A stretch of 33,751 nucleotides of DNA, taken from Streptomyces corynorhini. Lineage in GTDB: Bacteria > Actinomycetota > Actinomycetes > Streptomycetales > Streptomycetaceae. The stretch is from the NCBI RefSeq assembly GCF_003346515.1, contig NZ_QQNA01000115.1, positions 1-33,751 on the forward strand. Direction: 5' to 3'. A program made the position numbers and the translations under genes. The notes under the pieces were generated by a model. That model ran no database searches and was not told the origin of the DNA. It saw only the letters and a program-made list of their open reading frames with translations. Position 1 is the first letter of the stretch. Every line of letters begins with the position of its first letter. Of this stretch, positions 6,954 to 14,740 are shown piece after piece.

Positions 6954-8291
6954 TCAGCGGGTGGCCCCGGTGACCAGCCAGCGGCCGGAGCGGGTGCGCA
7001 GCCAGAGAGTCAGCATGCGGATCGCCATCATCAGCCCCATCGCCCACCAGAGCGCTGTCAGCCCACCGCCCAACCGAGGCACGAGCAGCGCGACCGGCGC
7101 GAACACGGCCAAGGTCACCACCATGGCCCGTGCCAGGTACGGGCCGTCCCCCGCGCCCATCAGTACGCCGTCGAGCACGAAGACGATTCCCGCGATCGGC
7201 TGGGTGACCGCCACGACCAGCAGAGCGGGCAGCAGCGTGTCCCGCACCGCCTGGTCGCCCGTGAACAGCGGAATGAACAGCGGCCGCGCCACCACGATCA
7301 GCGCGCCGAGCAATATCCCGGAAGCGATGCCCCACTGCACCATGCGTCGGCAGATCTCCCGGGCGCCCTTGGTGTCACCGGCTCCGAGGTAGCGACCGAT
7401 GATGGCCTGTCCCGCGATGGCGATGGCGTCCAGCGCGAAGGCCATCAGGCTCCACAACGACAGAATGATCTGGTGGGCGGCGATGTCCGCGTCCCCCATC
7501 CGGGCGGCGACCGCGGTGGCGATCATCAGGACCGCCCGGAGCGAGAGGGTGCGGACGAGCAGCGGTACGCCTGCCTGGGCGCTCGCCCGTATCCCCGCCG
7601 CGTCCGGGCGCAGCGCCGCGCCGTGCAGGCGTGCTCCCCGTACGACCACGACGAGGTAGACGGCTGCCATCGCCCACTGGGCGATCACCGTGCCCCAGGC
7701 GGAGCCCGCGATACCGAACCCCGCGCCGTAGACGAGGGCGACGTTGAGCACCGCGTTGGCGCCGAACCCGCCGATGGCGACGTACAGCGGGGTACGGGTG
7801 TCCTGGAGCCCGCGCAGTACCCCGGTGGCGGCGAGTACGACCAGCATGGCGGGGATGCCGAGGCTGGAGATCCGCAGATAGGTGATCGCGTACGGTGCGG
7901 CGGTGTCGGAGGCGCCGAACAGGCCGATCAGCCATGGAGCGGCGGGAAGGGTGACCGCGATGACTCCGGTGCCGAGCAGCATCGCCAGCCAGATGCCGTC
8001 CATGCCCTGGCGGATGGCTGCCTTCAGGTCGCCCGCGCCGACCCGGCGGGCGACGGCCGCGGTGGTCGCGTAGGCGAGGAAGACGAAGATGCTCACCGCG
8101 GTGGTCAGCAGGGCCGCGGCGATTCCCAGCCCGGCGAGTTGCGGGGTGCCGAGATGGCCGACAATCGCGCTGTCGGCCATGACGAACAGGGGCTCGGCGA
8201 CGAGGGCGCCGAAGGCGGGAACGGCGAGTGAGATGATCTCGCGGTCGTGCCGTCGCCGGCCCGTCCTGGATGGCGCGGGAGCCTGTGTCAT
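6954..8291 (-). CDS. MATE-family efflux transporter (DinF-like)
   Basis: 445 residues with about 12 membrane segments arranged as two similar halves. Recognisable blocks are SLAVPAFGALVAEPLFVMADSAIVG at the start of the first half (given here as LAVPAFGALVAEPL and ADSAIVGHLG) and LRGLQDTRTPL near the middle. It would export drugs or metabolites using a Na+ or H+ gradient; the substrate is unknown. It occupies the same place before dnaB in S. coelicolor. There is no Shine-Dalgarno before ATG 8291, but a -10-like TAGATT lies 7 nt upstream, suggesting a leaderless transcript. It is divergent from dnaB across about 420 bp. Confidence 0.9.
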   Translation of the reverse strand: MTQAPAPSRTGRRRHDREIISLAVPAFGALVAEPLFVMADSAIVGHLGTPQLAGLGIAAALLTTAVSIFVFLAYATTAAVARRVGAGDLKAAIRQGMDGIWLAMLLGTGVIAVTLPAAPWLIGLFGASDTAAPYAITYLRISSLGIPAMLVVLAATGVLRGLQDTRTPLYVAIGGFGANAVLNVALVYGAGFGIAGSAWGTVIAQWAMAAVYLVVVVRGARLHGAALRPDAAGIRASAQAGVPLLVRTLSLRAVLMIATAVAARMGDADIAAHQIILSLWSLMAFALDAIAIAGQAIIGRYLGAGDTKGAREICRRMVQWGIASGILLGALIVVARPLFIPLFTGDQAVRDTLLPALLVVAVTQPIAGIVFVLDGVLMGAGDGPYLARAMVVTLAVFAPVALLVPRLGGGLTALWWAMGLMMAIRMLTLWLRTRSGRWLVTGATR

Positions 8292-8297
8292 GCACTC

Positions 8298-8327
8298 AAT
8301 CTAATCTTCCACAGGTAAGAGGCGCAA
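8298..8327 (-). promoter_or_regulatory. probable promoter for leaderless MATE mRNA
   Basis: On the minus strand, TTGCGC (8327-8322), an 18-nt spacer and TAGATT (8303-8298). The expected start falls at about 8291, the A of the ATG. Confidence 0.5.
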
Positions 8328-8477
8328 TCCATCTCTGATCCTTACTCGACGGGGTTGTGGAGGTCGTGCGGAGGACCGTTTGTTCTGATCTTGGTCCAGT
8401 CGGGAAAGTTTTTCTCCCCCACAGCCAGTGGATGAAAAAAGACCAGCTCAGAGGGGTTGTGGTGGCGGCGGTATGAC

Positions 8478-8567
8478 TTTGTCCACAGTGCTGTCCCCCG
8501 GTCCGTGCACAGGTTCGGCCGAGTTCTCCACAGCATCTCGCGCTTCGTCCACATGGCCTGTGGATAA
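8478..8567. promoter_or_regulatory. cluster of four DnaA boxes upstream of dnaB
   Basis: TTGTCCACA (8478-8486) is the preferred Streptomyces DnaA box. TTCTCCACA (8524-8532) and TCGTCCACA (8545-8553) each differ by one base. TGTGGATAA (8559-8567) is TTATCCACA on the minus strand, the E. coli consensus. Runs of T and A nearby (8408-8413, 8434-8439) make the block AT-richer than its surroundings. The whole gap 8292-8713 holds no credible gene. Confidence 0.7.
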
Positions 8568-8645
8568 CAAGATTGGCTGACGTCGCTCGCGGGCCTACCG
8601 TGGACCGGCGTCCGACGCGCCGGAACCGGAGTCAGACCTCTCGTT

Positions 8646-8668
8646 TTGTCAGTGTCGTGCCGTAGAAA
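8646..8668 (+). promoter_or_regulatory. damage-type promoter of dnaB
   Basis: TTGTCAGTG (8646-8654), 8 nt, then TAGAAA (8663-8668): the RecA-NDp motif, with only the last -10 base off consensus. The start would be near 8675, leaving a leader of about 40 nt with GAGGAGGTGG before GTG 8714. Confidence 0.65.
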
Positions 8669-8713
8669 GAGTGGCACGGCGAGGTCCGCTGAGCGGACGT
8701 GAGGAGGTGGCCG

Positions 8714-10192
8714 GTGAGCATTCCCGAGCCATTGGACGACCCCTGGACCGATGCCGGTCCCAGTGACCGTCTGCCTGTCTCCCGGCAGCGCCGTGGGGAG
8801 GGCCGGGGCCGAGGGGAGCAGCACGACCGGGGCGGCGACAGCGGCCCCTGGGACGGCGGATCGGCCGGCTTCGAGAGGGTTCCGCCGCAGGACCTCGACG
8901 CCGAGCAGTCCGTCCTCGGCGGCATGCTGCTGTCCAAGGACGCGATCGCCGACGTCGTGGAGATCATCAAGGGCCACGACTTCTACCGTCCCGCGCACGA
9001 GACCGTCTTCCAGGCGATCCTCGACCTGTACGCCAAGGGGGAGCCGGCCGACCCGATCACGGTCGCCGCCGAGCTGACCAAGCGCGGCGAGATCACCCGT
9101 GTCGGCGGAGCCTCGTACCTCCACACCCTCGTCCAGTCGGTCCCCACGGCGGCCAACGCCTCCTACTACGCGGAGATTGTCCACGAGCGGGCGGTGCTGC
9201 GACGCCTCGTCGAGGCCGGCACCAAGATCACGCAGATGGGATACGCCGCCGACGGGGACGTCGACGAGATCGTCAACTCCGCCCAGGCCGAGATCTACGC
9301 CGTCACCGAGCAGCGGACCAGCGAGGACTATCTGCCGCTCGGCGACATCATGGAAGGCGCGCTCGACGAGATCGAGGCCATCGGCTCGCGCAACGGCGAG
9401 ATGACCGGGGTGCCGACCGGGTTCACCGACTTCGACTCCCTCACCAACGGTCTCCACCCCGGTCAGATGATCGTGATCGCGGCCCGCCCCGCGATGGGAA
9501 AGTCGACCCTCGCTCTCGACTTCGCCCGCGCCGCCTCCATCAAGAACAACCTGCCCAGCGTGATCTTCTCGCTGGAAATGGGGCGCAACGAGATCGCGAT
9601 GCGCCTTCTCTCCGCCGAGGCGCGGGTGGCGCTGCACCACATGCGGTCCGGCACGATGACGGACGAGGACTGGACGAGGCTGGCCCGCCGCATGCCCGAC
9701 GTCTCCCAGGCGCCGCTCTACATCGACGACTCGCCGAACCTCTCGATGATGGAGATCCGCGCGAAGTGCCGTCGCCTCAAGCAGCGGAACGACATCAAGC
9801 TCGTGGTCATCGACTACCTTCAGCTGATGCAGTCCGGCGGCTCGAAGCGCGCCGAGAACCGTCAGCAGGAGGTCTCGGACATGTCGCGAAACCTCAAGCT
9901 CCTCGCCAAGGAGCTGGAACTGCCCGTCATCGCCCTGTCCCAGCTGAACCGTGGCCCGGAGCAGCGTACGGACAAGAAGCCGATGGTCTCCGACCTCCGG
10001 GAATCGGGCTCCATCGAGCAGGACGCCGACATGGTGATCCTGCTCCACCGCGAGGACGCCTACGAAAAGGAGTCCCCCCGCGCCGGCGAGGCCGACCTCA
10101 TCGTGGCCAAGCACCGTAACGGCCCCACCGCGACGATCACGGTGGCCTTCCAGGGCCACTACTCCCGCTTCGTGGACATGGCGCAGACCTGA
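8714..10192 (+). CDS. dnaB: replicative DNA helicase DnaB
   Basis: 492 residues. An actinobacterial disordered head of about 55 residues leads to the N-terminal domain (PPQDLDAEQSVLGGML) and then the RecA-like motor: Walker A in RPAMGKST (K263), Walker B in LVVIDYLQLM, and the motif EQDADMVILLHRED near the C-terminus. The hexamer unwinds the lagging-strand template at the fork. No intein interrupts it, unlike in some mycobacteria. GTG 8714 is chosen because GAGGAGGTGG lies just upstream; GTG 8699 is in frame but would place that SD inside the gene. Its upstream region combines DnaA boxes and a damage-type promoter. Confidence 0.97.
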   Translation: MSIPEPLDDPWTDAGPSDRLPVSRQRRGEGRGRGEQHDRGGDSGPWDGGSAGFERVPPQDLDAEQSVLGGMLLSKDAIADVVEIIKGHDFYRPAHETVFQAILDLYAKGEPADPITVAAELTKRGEITRVGGASYLHTLVQSVPTAANASYYAEIVHERAVLRRLVEAGTKITQMGYAADGDVDEIVNSAQAEIYAVTEQRTSEDYLPLGDIMEGALDEIEAIGSRNGEMTGVPTGFTDFDSLTNGLHPGQMIVIAARPAMGKSTLALDFARAASIKNNLPSVIFSLEMGRNEIAMRLLSAEARVALHHMRSGTMTDEDWTRLARRMPDVSQAPLYIDDSPNLSMMEIRAKCRRLKQRNDIKLVVIDYLQLMQSGGSKRAENRQQEVSDMSRNLKLLAKELELPVIALSQLNRGPEQRTDKKPMVSDLRESGSIEQDADMVILLHREDAYEKESPRAGEADLIVAKHRNGPTATITVAFQGHYSRFVDMAQT

Positions 10193-10363
10193 GCGGTCGC
10201 TCCTTCGGACCCGGTCGGCGTCGGTAGGCCGGTCGGGGCGGTGAGGCGACGGCGATTGCCTTCGGCCGACTCGTCGGGGACTCCTCGCACACCGTCTTGT
10301 CCGTACCGGCGGCGCGTACGCCTCGTTCGCGAGTCGGCATGGCATCGCGCGGTACATGAACTG

Positions 10364-10380
10364 CACTGCACGGTGTAGTG
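10364..10380. promoter_or_regulatory. TetR-like operator palindrome
   Basis: CACTGCAC and GTGTAGTG around a central G, with 7 of 8 positions complementary. It contains a -10-like TAGTGT overlap and lies 9 nt before the ATG of a decayed gene. No TetR gene remains next to it. The rest of 10193-10389 shows nothing coding. Confidence 0.5.
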
Positions 10381-10389
10381 TCCTCGTTA

Positions 10390-10640
10390 TGCGTGCGACA
10401 GCGTCTGCGATGCGGGCCGAGACCGCGACGCCGGTGACCGATCGCCGGCTCGACCTCGGCGGCCTCGTACTGGCCCTCGGAGGGTTCATGACGTTCCGAA
10501 ACGTTCCGGGGGATCTTCGGCCTCGGCGCCGTCCCGCTCGTCCTCGCCTTCCTCGTTCCGTCGGGGCGGCGTGCCGAGCGCGCGAAGTCCGCAGAATCGG
10601 CGGAGGCCGCCGCCACGGCGCGGTGGGGCACGGTCGCCTT
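10390..10640 (+). pseudogene. decayed membrane-protein fragment, possibly MFS exporter
   Basis: From ATG 10390 one frame reads a hydrophilic start then RRLDLGGLVLALGGF, a membrane-like stretch. Near 10500 the sense switches frame to IFGLGAVPLVLAFLVPSG followed by a charged tail. The two pieces look like the start and end of a transporter joined by deletion and frameshift. The operator-like palindrome upstream suits a drug-exporter promoter. I cannot prove the family; chance hydrophobic reading in GC-rich DNA remains possible. Confidence 0.3.
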
Positions 10641-10687
10641 CCCCGTCGCCGGTCAGACCCGTCGGCTCACCACGAGTGGAGACCTCG

Positions 10688-11392
10688 ATGCCCCAAGCGC
10701 CCGCCGTCATCGGCAACCTCGTCGAATCGGCTCTGGGCCGCCCGGCGCGCGTACTCGACGTTCGTCGGCCCGCCCCCGGCTTCATCGAATGGGAGCTGCA
10801 CGCCGCCGCGCCGCCCGGCGGCTGGCGGCCCGGCCACGAGGTCCAGTTCCGCGTCGCCCCCACCCTGGGGCGCCGCTACACGGTACGTACCGTGGGCGGC
10901 CCTGACCTGGAGCGCATCGGCATCCTCGCCGCCACCGACGCGTCGGGTCCCGGCACGGAGTGGATCCGCCGTCTGCGTGCCGGTGACCGGATGACGCTGC
11001 TGGCCGGCCGGCACCGGCCACTGCGCGAGACCGGAACCCGCCGCCTCTACCTCGGCGACGGCTGTGCCCTCGGCACGATCGACGCCTACGTCCAGGACGG
11101 CGCGGGCCATGTCGTGGCCGTGGAGGTGCCGGCGGACTCCGTCGCCGCGCTCGCCGCCCGTCGGCCCCGTTACCACTTCCTGCCCGCTACGGGCGCGCCG
11201 GGCGACGCGCTGCGGTCCTGGCTCGAACGTGCCGTCGGCGACGACGTGTTCGCGGAGCTGGACGGCGCTGTGCTGCTGGGCCACGCCCAGTCCCTCCAGC
11301 AGCAGCGCCGCGCGCTCGTCGACAGCCGGAACCTGCCGCGGCGCGCCATCACCACGAGGCCGTACTGGGCCACCGGCAAGGAGGGGCTGTAG
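10688..11392 (+). CDS. siderophore-interacting-type flavin reductase
   Basis: 234 residues. The first half resembles a ferredoxin-reductase-like FAD domain: PGHEVQFRV, then RRYTVRTV (R62-x-Y64-T65), the flavin-binding RxYT motif of the SIP family. The second half has a Rossmann-like start (LYLGDGCALGTIDAYV) and ends in PRRAITTRPYWATGKEGL, matching the SIP C-terminus. SIP enzymes reduce ferric siderophores with NAD(P)H or F420-type donors in the cytosol. ATG 10688 is set by GGAG 6 nt upstream; a longer frame from 10571 overlaps the decayed fragment and is proline/arginine-rich noise. A FAD monooxygenase follows after 114 nt on the same strand. The alternative is a flavin reductase supplying that monooxygenase. 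Confidence 0.7.
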   Translation: MPQAPAVIGNLVESALGRPARVLDVRRPAPGFIEWELHAAAPPGGWRPGHEVQFRVAPTLGRRYTVRTVGGPDLERIGILAATDASGPGTEWIRRLRAGDRMTLLAGRHRPLRETGTRRLYLGDGCALGTIDAYVQDGAGHVVAVEVPADSVAALAARRPRYHFLPATGAPGDALRSWLERAVGDDVFAELDGAVLLGHAQSLQQQRRALVDSRNLPRRAITTRPYWATGKEGL

Positions 11393-11470
11393 CGCGAGCC
11401 GACACGGGACGAGCGCCACCGCGCACCCGAACGCCCCCCCTCGAACCCCGTCTCCGACATCCGGCTGTCC

Positions 11471-11484
11471 CACGTGTCGACGTG
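11471..11484. promoter_or_regulatory. short inverted repeat before the monooxygenase
   Basis: CACGT and ACGTG separated by GTCG, extendable to six base pairs (CCACGT / ACGTGG). It ends 8 nt before the SD AGGAAGGA. It could be an operator or an mRNA hairpin; nothing in the sequence decides. Confidence 0.3.
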
Positions 11485-11506
11485 GCGCGGCCAGGAAGGA
11501 CCGACC

Positions 11507-12703
11507 ATGACCGAGACACACCGTCCTCGCCGCACCCGCTCCGCCCTCGTCTCCGGCGCCGGTATCGCCGGCCCCGCGATCGCCTACTGGCTGAACCGCT
11601 ACGGCTTCGACGTCACCGTCGTCGAGAAGACGGGCACCGTGCGCGGTGGCGGCTACCCGATCGACATCCGCGGCACCGGCCTGGAGGTGGTACGGCGCAT
11701 GAACCTCCTGCCCCAGCTGCGGAAGGTCCACGTCGCCACCCGGCGCGTCACCTTCGTGGACCACGACGGCGGCACCATCGCCGCACTGCGGGCCGAGAGC
11801 CTGGCCATCGGCGCCGACGGTGACCTGGAAGTACAGCGCGGCGACCTGACCGAGGCGCTCCACGATGCCGTCCGTGACTCCGTCGACTTCGTGTTCGGCG
11901 ACTCCATCACCGTCCTCGACGACCGCCCCGACGGCGTCGAGGTGACTTTCGGCGGCGGAACCCACCGCACCTTCGACGTCGTCATCGGGGCCGACGGGAT
12001 CCACTCCCACACCCGTCGGCTGGTCCTCGGCTCCGAGGAGCGCTTCCATCACTACCTCGGCGCCTGCTTCGCGGGCTTCACCCTCCCCAATCACCTGCGG
12101 CTTTCACACGAGGGAGTGCTGTGGAACACCCCGGGCCGGCGTGCCGCTCTCTATGCCGCGGGCTCCGGCAGGCGCGTGTTCGGGATGTTCTCCTTCAGGC
12201 GCTCGGACCCGCCCTTCGACGCCTTCCGCACCCCTGACGCGCAGCGTGAACTAATCGCCGCGTCCTTCCCGGACGACCGCTGGGAGATTCCGCGGATGGT
12301 TGCCGAGATGCGCGCCGCCGAGGACCTGTTCTTCGACATCACCAGCCAGATACGGATGTCGAGCTGGTCCCAGGGCCGGGTCGCGCTGGTCGGCGACGCC
12401 GCCTACGCGCCGTCCCTCCTGACCGGGCAGGGGACCAGCCTCGCGCTGGTCGGTGCCTACGTGCTGGCCGGCGAGCTGGCCGCGCATGCCGACCACGCGC
12501 AGGCGTTCGACGCCTACGAGAGGGTGCTGAGGCCGTTCGTGACGCTCAATCAGGAATTGGCCAACGAGGGCGACACGGACCTCTTCCCCGCCAGTGAGCA
12601 TGCTCTCCAGCAGCGCAACGCGGCCCTGCGCGCCCTCGCCGCCCTCCCCGCCGACCCGCCACGCGCCGCGTACAGCGCCCTCGCCCTCCCCGACTACGAC
12701 TGA
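11507..12703 (+). CDS. FAD-dependent aromatic-type monooxygenase
   Basis: 398 residues, class A flavoprotein monooxygenase (PHBH/TetX-like). The dinucleotide-binding GxGxxG is G17-G22 (SGAGIAG) with E40 closing the beta-alpha-beta unit. The DG motif lies at D163-G164 (GADGIHSHTRR), and the GD motif at G296-D297 (VALVGDAAYAPS), followed by GQGTSLALVGAYVLAGEL. Such enzymes hydroxylate small aromatic or polyketide substrates, and some inactivate antibiotics; the substrate is unknown here. AGGAAGGA sits 6 nt before ATG 11507. It is probably co-transcribed with the preceding reductase and converges on the VOC gene 40 nt away. Confidence 0.85.
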   Translation: MTETHRPRRTRSALVSGAGIAGPAIAYWLNRYGFDVTVVEKTGTVRGGGYPIDIRGTGLEVVRRMNLLPQLRKVHVATRRVTFVDHDGGTIAALRAESLAIGADGDLEVQRGDLTEALHDAVRDSVDFVFGDSITVLDDRPDGVEVTFGGGTHRTFDVVIGADGIHSHTRRLVLGSEERFHHYLGACFAGFTLPNHLRLSHEGVLWNTPGRRAALYAAGSGRRVFGMFSFRRSDPPFDAFRTPDAQRELIAASFPDDRWEIPRMVAEMRAAEDLFFDITSQIRMSSWSQGRVALVGDAAYAPSLLTGQGTSLALVGAYVLAGELAAHADHAQAFDAYERVLRPFVTLNQELANEGDTDLFPASEHALQQRNAALRALAALPADPPRAAYSALALPDYD

Positions 12704-12743
12704 CCACCGGACGGAGACACCGGGGGCCGGACGCCAGGGCCTC

Positions 12744-13151
12744 TCACTCCCGCAGGTTCAGCTGCCAGGAGACGCCGAACCGGTCGTTCACCCAGCCGAA
12801 CTTGGCGCTGAAGCCGTACGAGCCCAGCGGCATGAGTTCTGTGCCTCCTTCGGCGAGGGCGCCGTAGCGGCGGTCGAGTTCGTCCTCGGTGTCGCACTCG
12901 ACGAACAGCGACACTGCCGGAGTGAACCCGAACTCATGCTTGACGTAGCTGTCGATGCACATGAACCGCTGCCCGGCCAGTGCGAACGTGGCACGCTCGA
13001 CCGTCCCCTTCTCGCCGGGGCCGTCGGCGCCGTAGCGGGTGATGTCCACGACCTCGGCGTCCTCGAACAGGGACATGTAGAAGTCCAGGGCCTCCTCCGC
13101 TCTGCCCTCGAACATGAGGAAAGTGGTGATCTTCTGCGGCATCGAGCCCAT
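12744..13151 (-). CDS. VOC-superfamily (PhnB-like) protein
   Basis: 135 residues. The pattern QKITTFLMFEGRAEEALDFY, then SLFEDAEVVDITRYG, ending WVNDRFGVSWQLNL, is that of PhnB/3-demethylubiquinone methyltransferase-like vicinal-oxygen-chelate proteins. They are often called glyoxalase-like and mostly have no assigned reaction. GGAGG lies 8 nt before ATG 13151. It lies beside, and convergent with, the FAD monooxygenase, but no functional link can be read. Confidence 0.85.
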   Translation of the reverse strand: MGSMPQKITTFLMFEGRAEEALDFYMSLFEDAEVVDITRYGADGPGEKGTVERATFALAGQRFMCIDSYVKHEFGFTPAVSLFVECDTEDELDRRYGALAEGGTELMPLGSYGFSAKFGWVNDRFGVSWQLNLRE

Positions 13152-13209
13152 GACACTGCCCTCCAGGTAAAGGTGTCGGTCCTTCGAGAACGAGGCTAGG
13201 CCAGACCTC

Positions 13210-13271
13210 TGACACCGGCCCGGCGGACACCGTCGGCCCGTGACACCGGCCCGGCGGACACCTTCGGCCCG
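13210..13271. repeat. 31-bp tandem duplication, two copies
   Basis: 13210-13240 and 13241-13271 are the same 31 bases with a single G/T difference (CCGTCGG versus CCTTCGG). It fills the gap between the VOC gene start and the deformylase end, so it appears to be a recent slippage product. Confidence 0.85.
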
Positions 13272-13279
13272 CGCGGCGC

Positions 13280-13942
13280 TCACCGCGTGTGACCGGCGGC
13301 CTTCGTCGCGCGTCGTGCGAAGACGTCGTCGCGTCGATCCGCCATCTGCTGGAGGGCATTCTTACGGTCGCGCCGGGAGAGCCGGTCGAGATACGTGTGG
13401 CCGAGGAGGTGGTCGGTCTCGTGCTGGAGGCACCGGGCGAAATACCCGGTGCCCTCGATGACGAGCGGGGTGCCGTTCTTGTCGACCCCGTGGACCACGG
13501 CGTGATCGGTGCGGGGAACCGGCATGGTGGCACCGGGTACGGAGAGACAGCCCTCGTCGTCGTCAATGAGCCGGCGACTTGACGGAGCAGGCGGTTCCAG
13601 GACCGGGTTGACGATGTGGCCGACATGACGGATCCCGTCGTCGTCCGGGCAGTCGTACACGAACAGCCGCAGGTCGACGCCGACCTGGTTGGCGGCCAGT
13701 CCCGCCCCGTCAGCCATATGCATCGTCAGGAACATGTCGTCGATCAGAGCCGACAGTCGAGGATTTCCGAACTCGGTCACCTCCTGGCACGGACGGCTCA
13801 GGATCTCCTCGCCCACCACCGTGATCCGACGCACCGTTCCCCTGTCCGCCTCAGGAGGCGGCGCGGGGCAGAAATCGACCGGGCGGCCCTGTAACCGGGC
13901 TCGCCGGTCGGCGGGACGGGACGGCTCGTGCGGAACAGACAT
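13280..13942 (-). CDS. def: peptide deformylase
   Basis: 220 residues. All three catalytic motifs are intact: GAGLAANQ (79-86), EGCLSVPG (130-137, metal ligand C132) and QHETDHLLG (173-181, with H174, E175 and H178). The enzyme removes the formyl group from nascent proteins. The N-terminal extension of about 38 residues is rich in arginine and proline. AAGGAG lies 7 nt before ATG 13942. It is divergent from an HTH regulator across 127 bp that contains two copies of CTTTGCAAAG. Streptomyces genomes carry several def paralogs; an extra, separately regulated copy can be a resistance variant to deformylase inhibitors, but that is inference. Confidence 0.93.
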   Translation of the reverse strand: MSVPHEPSRPADRRARLQGRPVDFCPAPPPEADRGTVRRITVVGEEILSRPCQEVTEFGNPRLSALIDDMFLTMHMADGAGLAANQVGVDLRLFVYDCPDDDGIRHVGHIVNPVLEPPAPSSRRLIDDDEGCLSVPGATMPVPRTDHAVVHGVDKNGTPLVIEGTGYFARCLQHETDHLLGHTYLDRLSRRDRKNALQQMADRRDDVFARRATKAAGHTR

Positions 13943-14028
13943 GATCGTCTCCTTCTCTCGCTCGTGCGCGAGGCGGATGCCGTCTGGGCCGGTGGCTTGA
14001 TCGCGCAAGCAGGGCCCCTTGCCAAGCG

Positions 14029-14055
14029 CTTTGCAAAGTACCAGACTTTGCAAAG
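14029..14055. promoter_or_regulatory. doubled palindromic operator CTTTGCAAAG
   Basis: Perfect 10-bp palindromes at 14029-14038 and 14046-14055, with centres 17 bp apart; the second extends to ACTTTGCAAAGT. They lie between the divergent deformylase and HTH genes and overlap the 5' end of the HTH frame, as expected for an autoregulatory operator. Confidence 0.65.
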
Positions 14056-14069
14056 TGACTGAGGATGAA

Positions 14070-14669
14070 GTGGCTGAGGATGAAGTGACCGCGGACGACT
14101 GGATCACCCCGCGGCGCCGGGCACGCGGCACCCGCGAGGAACTGCCCGCGCACGAGGTCCGCACGGCTCTGCTAGATCTACTCTCGGAAGTGGGGACCGT
14201 CACGGCTACGGAGGCCGCTTCTCGACTGGGCTACAGCTCCGGTCTCTGCTCATTTCACCTACGGCAACTCGCGCGCCACGGGCACGTCGAAGAGGCCCCC
14301 CACAGCGGTGGCCGCGCCCGGCCATGGCGGCTGCGACAGGACGTCACCGCCGCTGACCGGTCCTCCGAGGAGCCGTTCGGTGACGTGGCCCGCGGTCTGG
14401 AGGACGAGAGCTGGCAGCGATGGCTCGCTCAGTGGGACCGGGCTCCGGCCGCATGGCGTCAGGACGAAGCCTTCAGCGCCGTGGCCTACCTGACGCCCGA
14501 AGAGATGAGCAGGGTCGCCGGTGTGATCCGACGTGCGCTGGCGCCCTATCAGGATCGCGAGCAGCGCCCCTTGGCCCGGCCGGACGGTGCTCTGCCGGTG
14601 GCCCTCATTGTGCGGCTGTTTCCCCTGCTTCCTCAGACGGAGAGCGGCCCGGATCCTCAGGAGGGATGA
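14070..14669 (+). CDS. winged-helix ArsR-like transcriptional regulator
   Basis: About 199 residues. The DNA-binding domain covers about 25-85: VRTALLDLLSEVGTVTATEAASRLG then SSGLCSFHLRQLARHGHVEEA (quoted in parts VRTALLDLL, TEAASRLGYSSGLCSFHL, RQLARHGHVEE), a clear winged helix with PWRLR in the wing. The rest is helical with no known ligand motif. The start is uncertain: GTG 14070 and GTG 14085 each have GAGG 5 nt upstream because of a 15-bp tandem repeat, while GTG 14055 and TTG 14019 lack an SD and fall in the operator. It is divergent from peptide deformylase and probably controls both. Confidence 0.75.
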   Translation: MAEDEVTADDWITPRRRARGTREELPAHEVRTALLDLLSEVGTVTATEAASRLGYSSGLCSFHLRQLARHGHVEEAPHSGGRARPWRLRQDVTAADRSSEEPFGDVARGLEDESWQRWLAQWDRAPAAWRQDEAFSAVAYLTPEEMSRVAGVIRRALAPYQDREQRPLARPDGALPVALIVRLFPLLPQTESGPDPQEG

Positions 14670-14740
14670 GGAGTCGGCGGCCGGAAGGTTCTCGGGGCGC
14701 TTGGCGATATGCAGTCGACTCGGGGGGATCACTGCGTTAG

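Noticed and set aside
8656..8678. Hairpin CGTGCC / GGCACG before dnaB
   Set aside because: It spans the predicted -10 region, so it would not be in the RNA; no separate role supported.
8342..10489. 715-codon open frame antisense to dnaB
   Set aside because: A mirror of GC-biased codons in dnaB; the opposite strand encodes an unmistakable helicase, and this frame reads as low-complexity His/Gly/Val/Asp with no family motif.
10571..10687. N-terminal extension of the SIP-type reductase
   Set aside because: Pro/Arg/Ser-rich reading that overlaps the decayed fragment; a good SD precedes ATG 10688.
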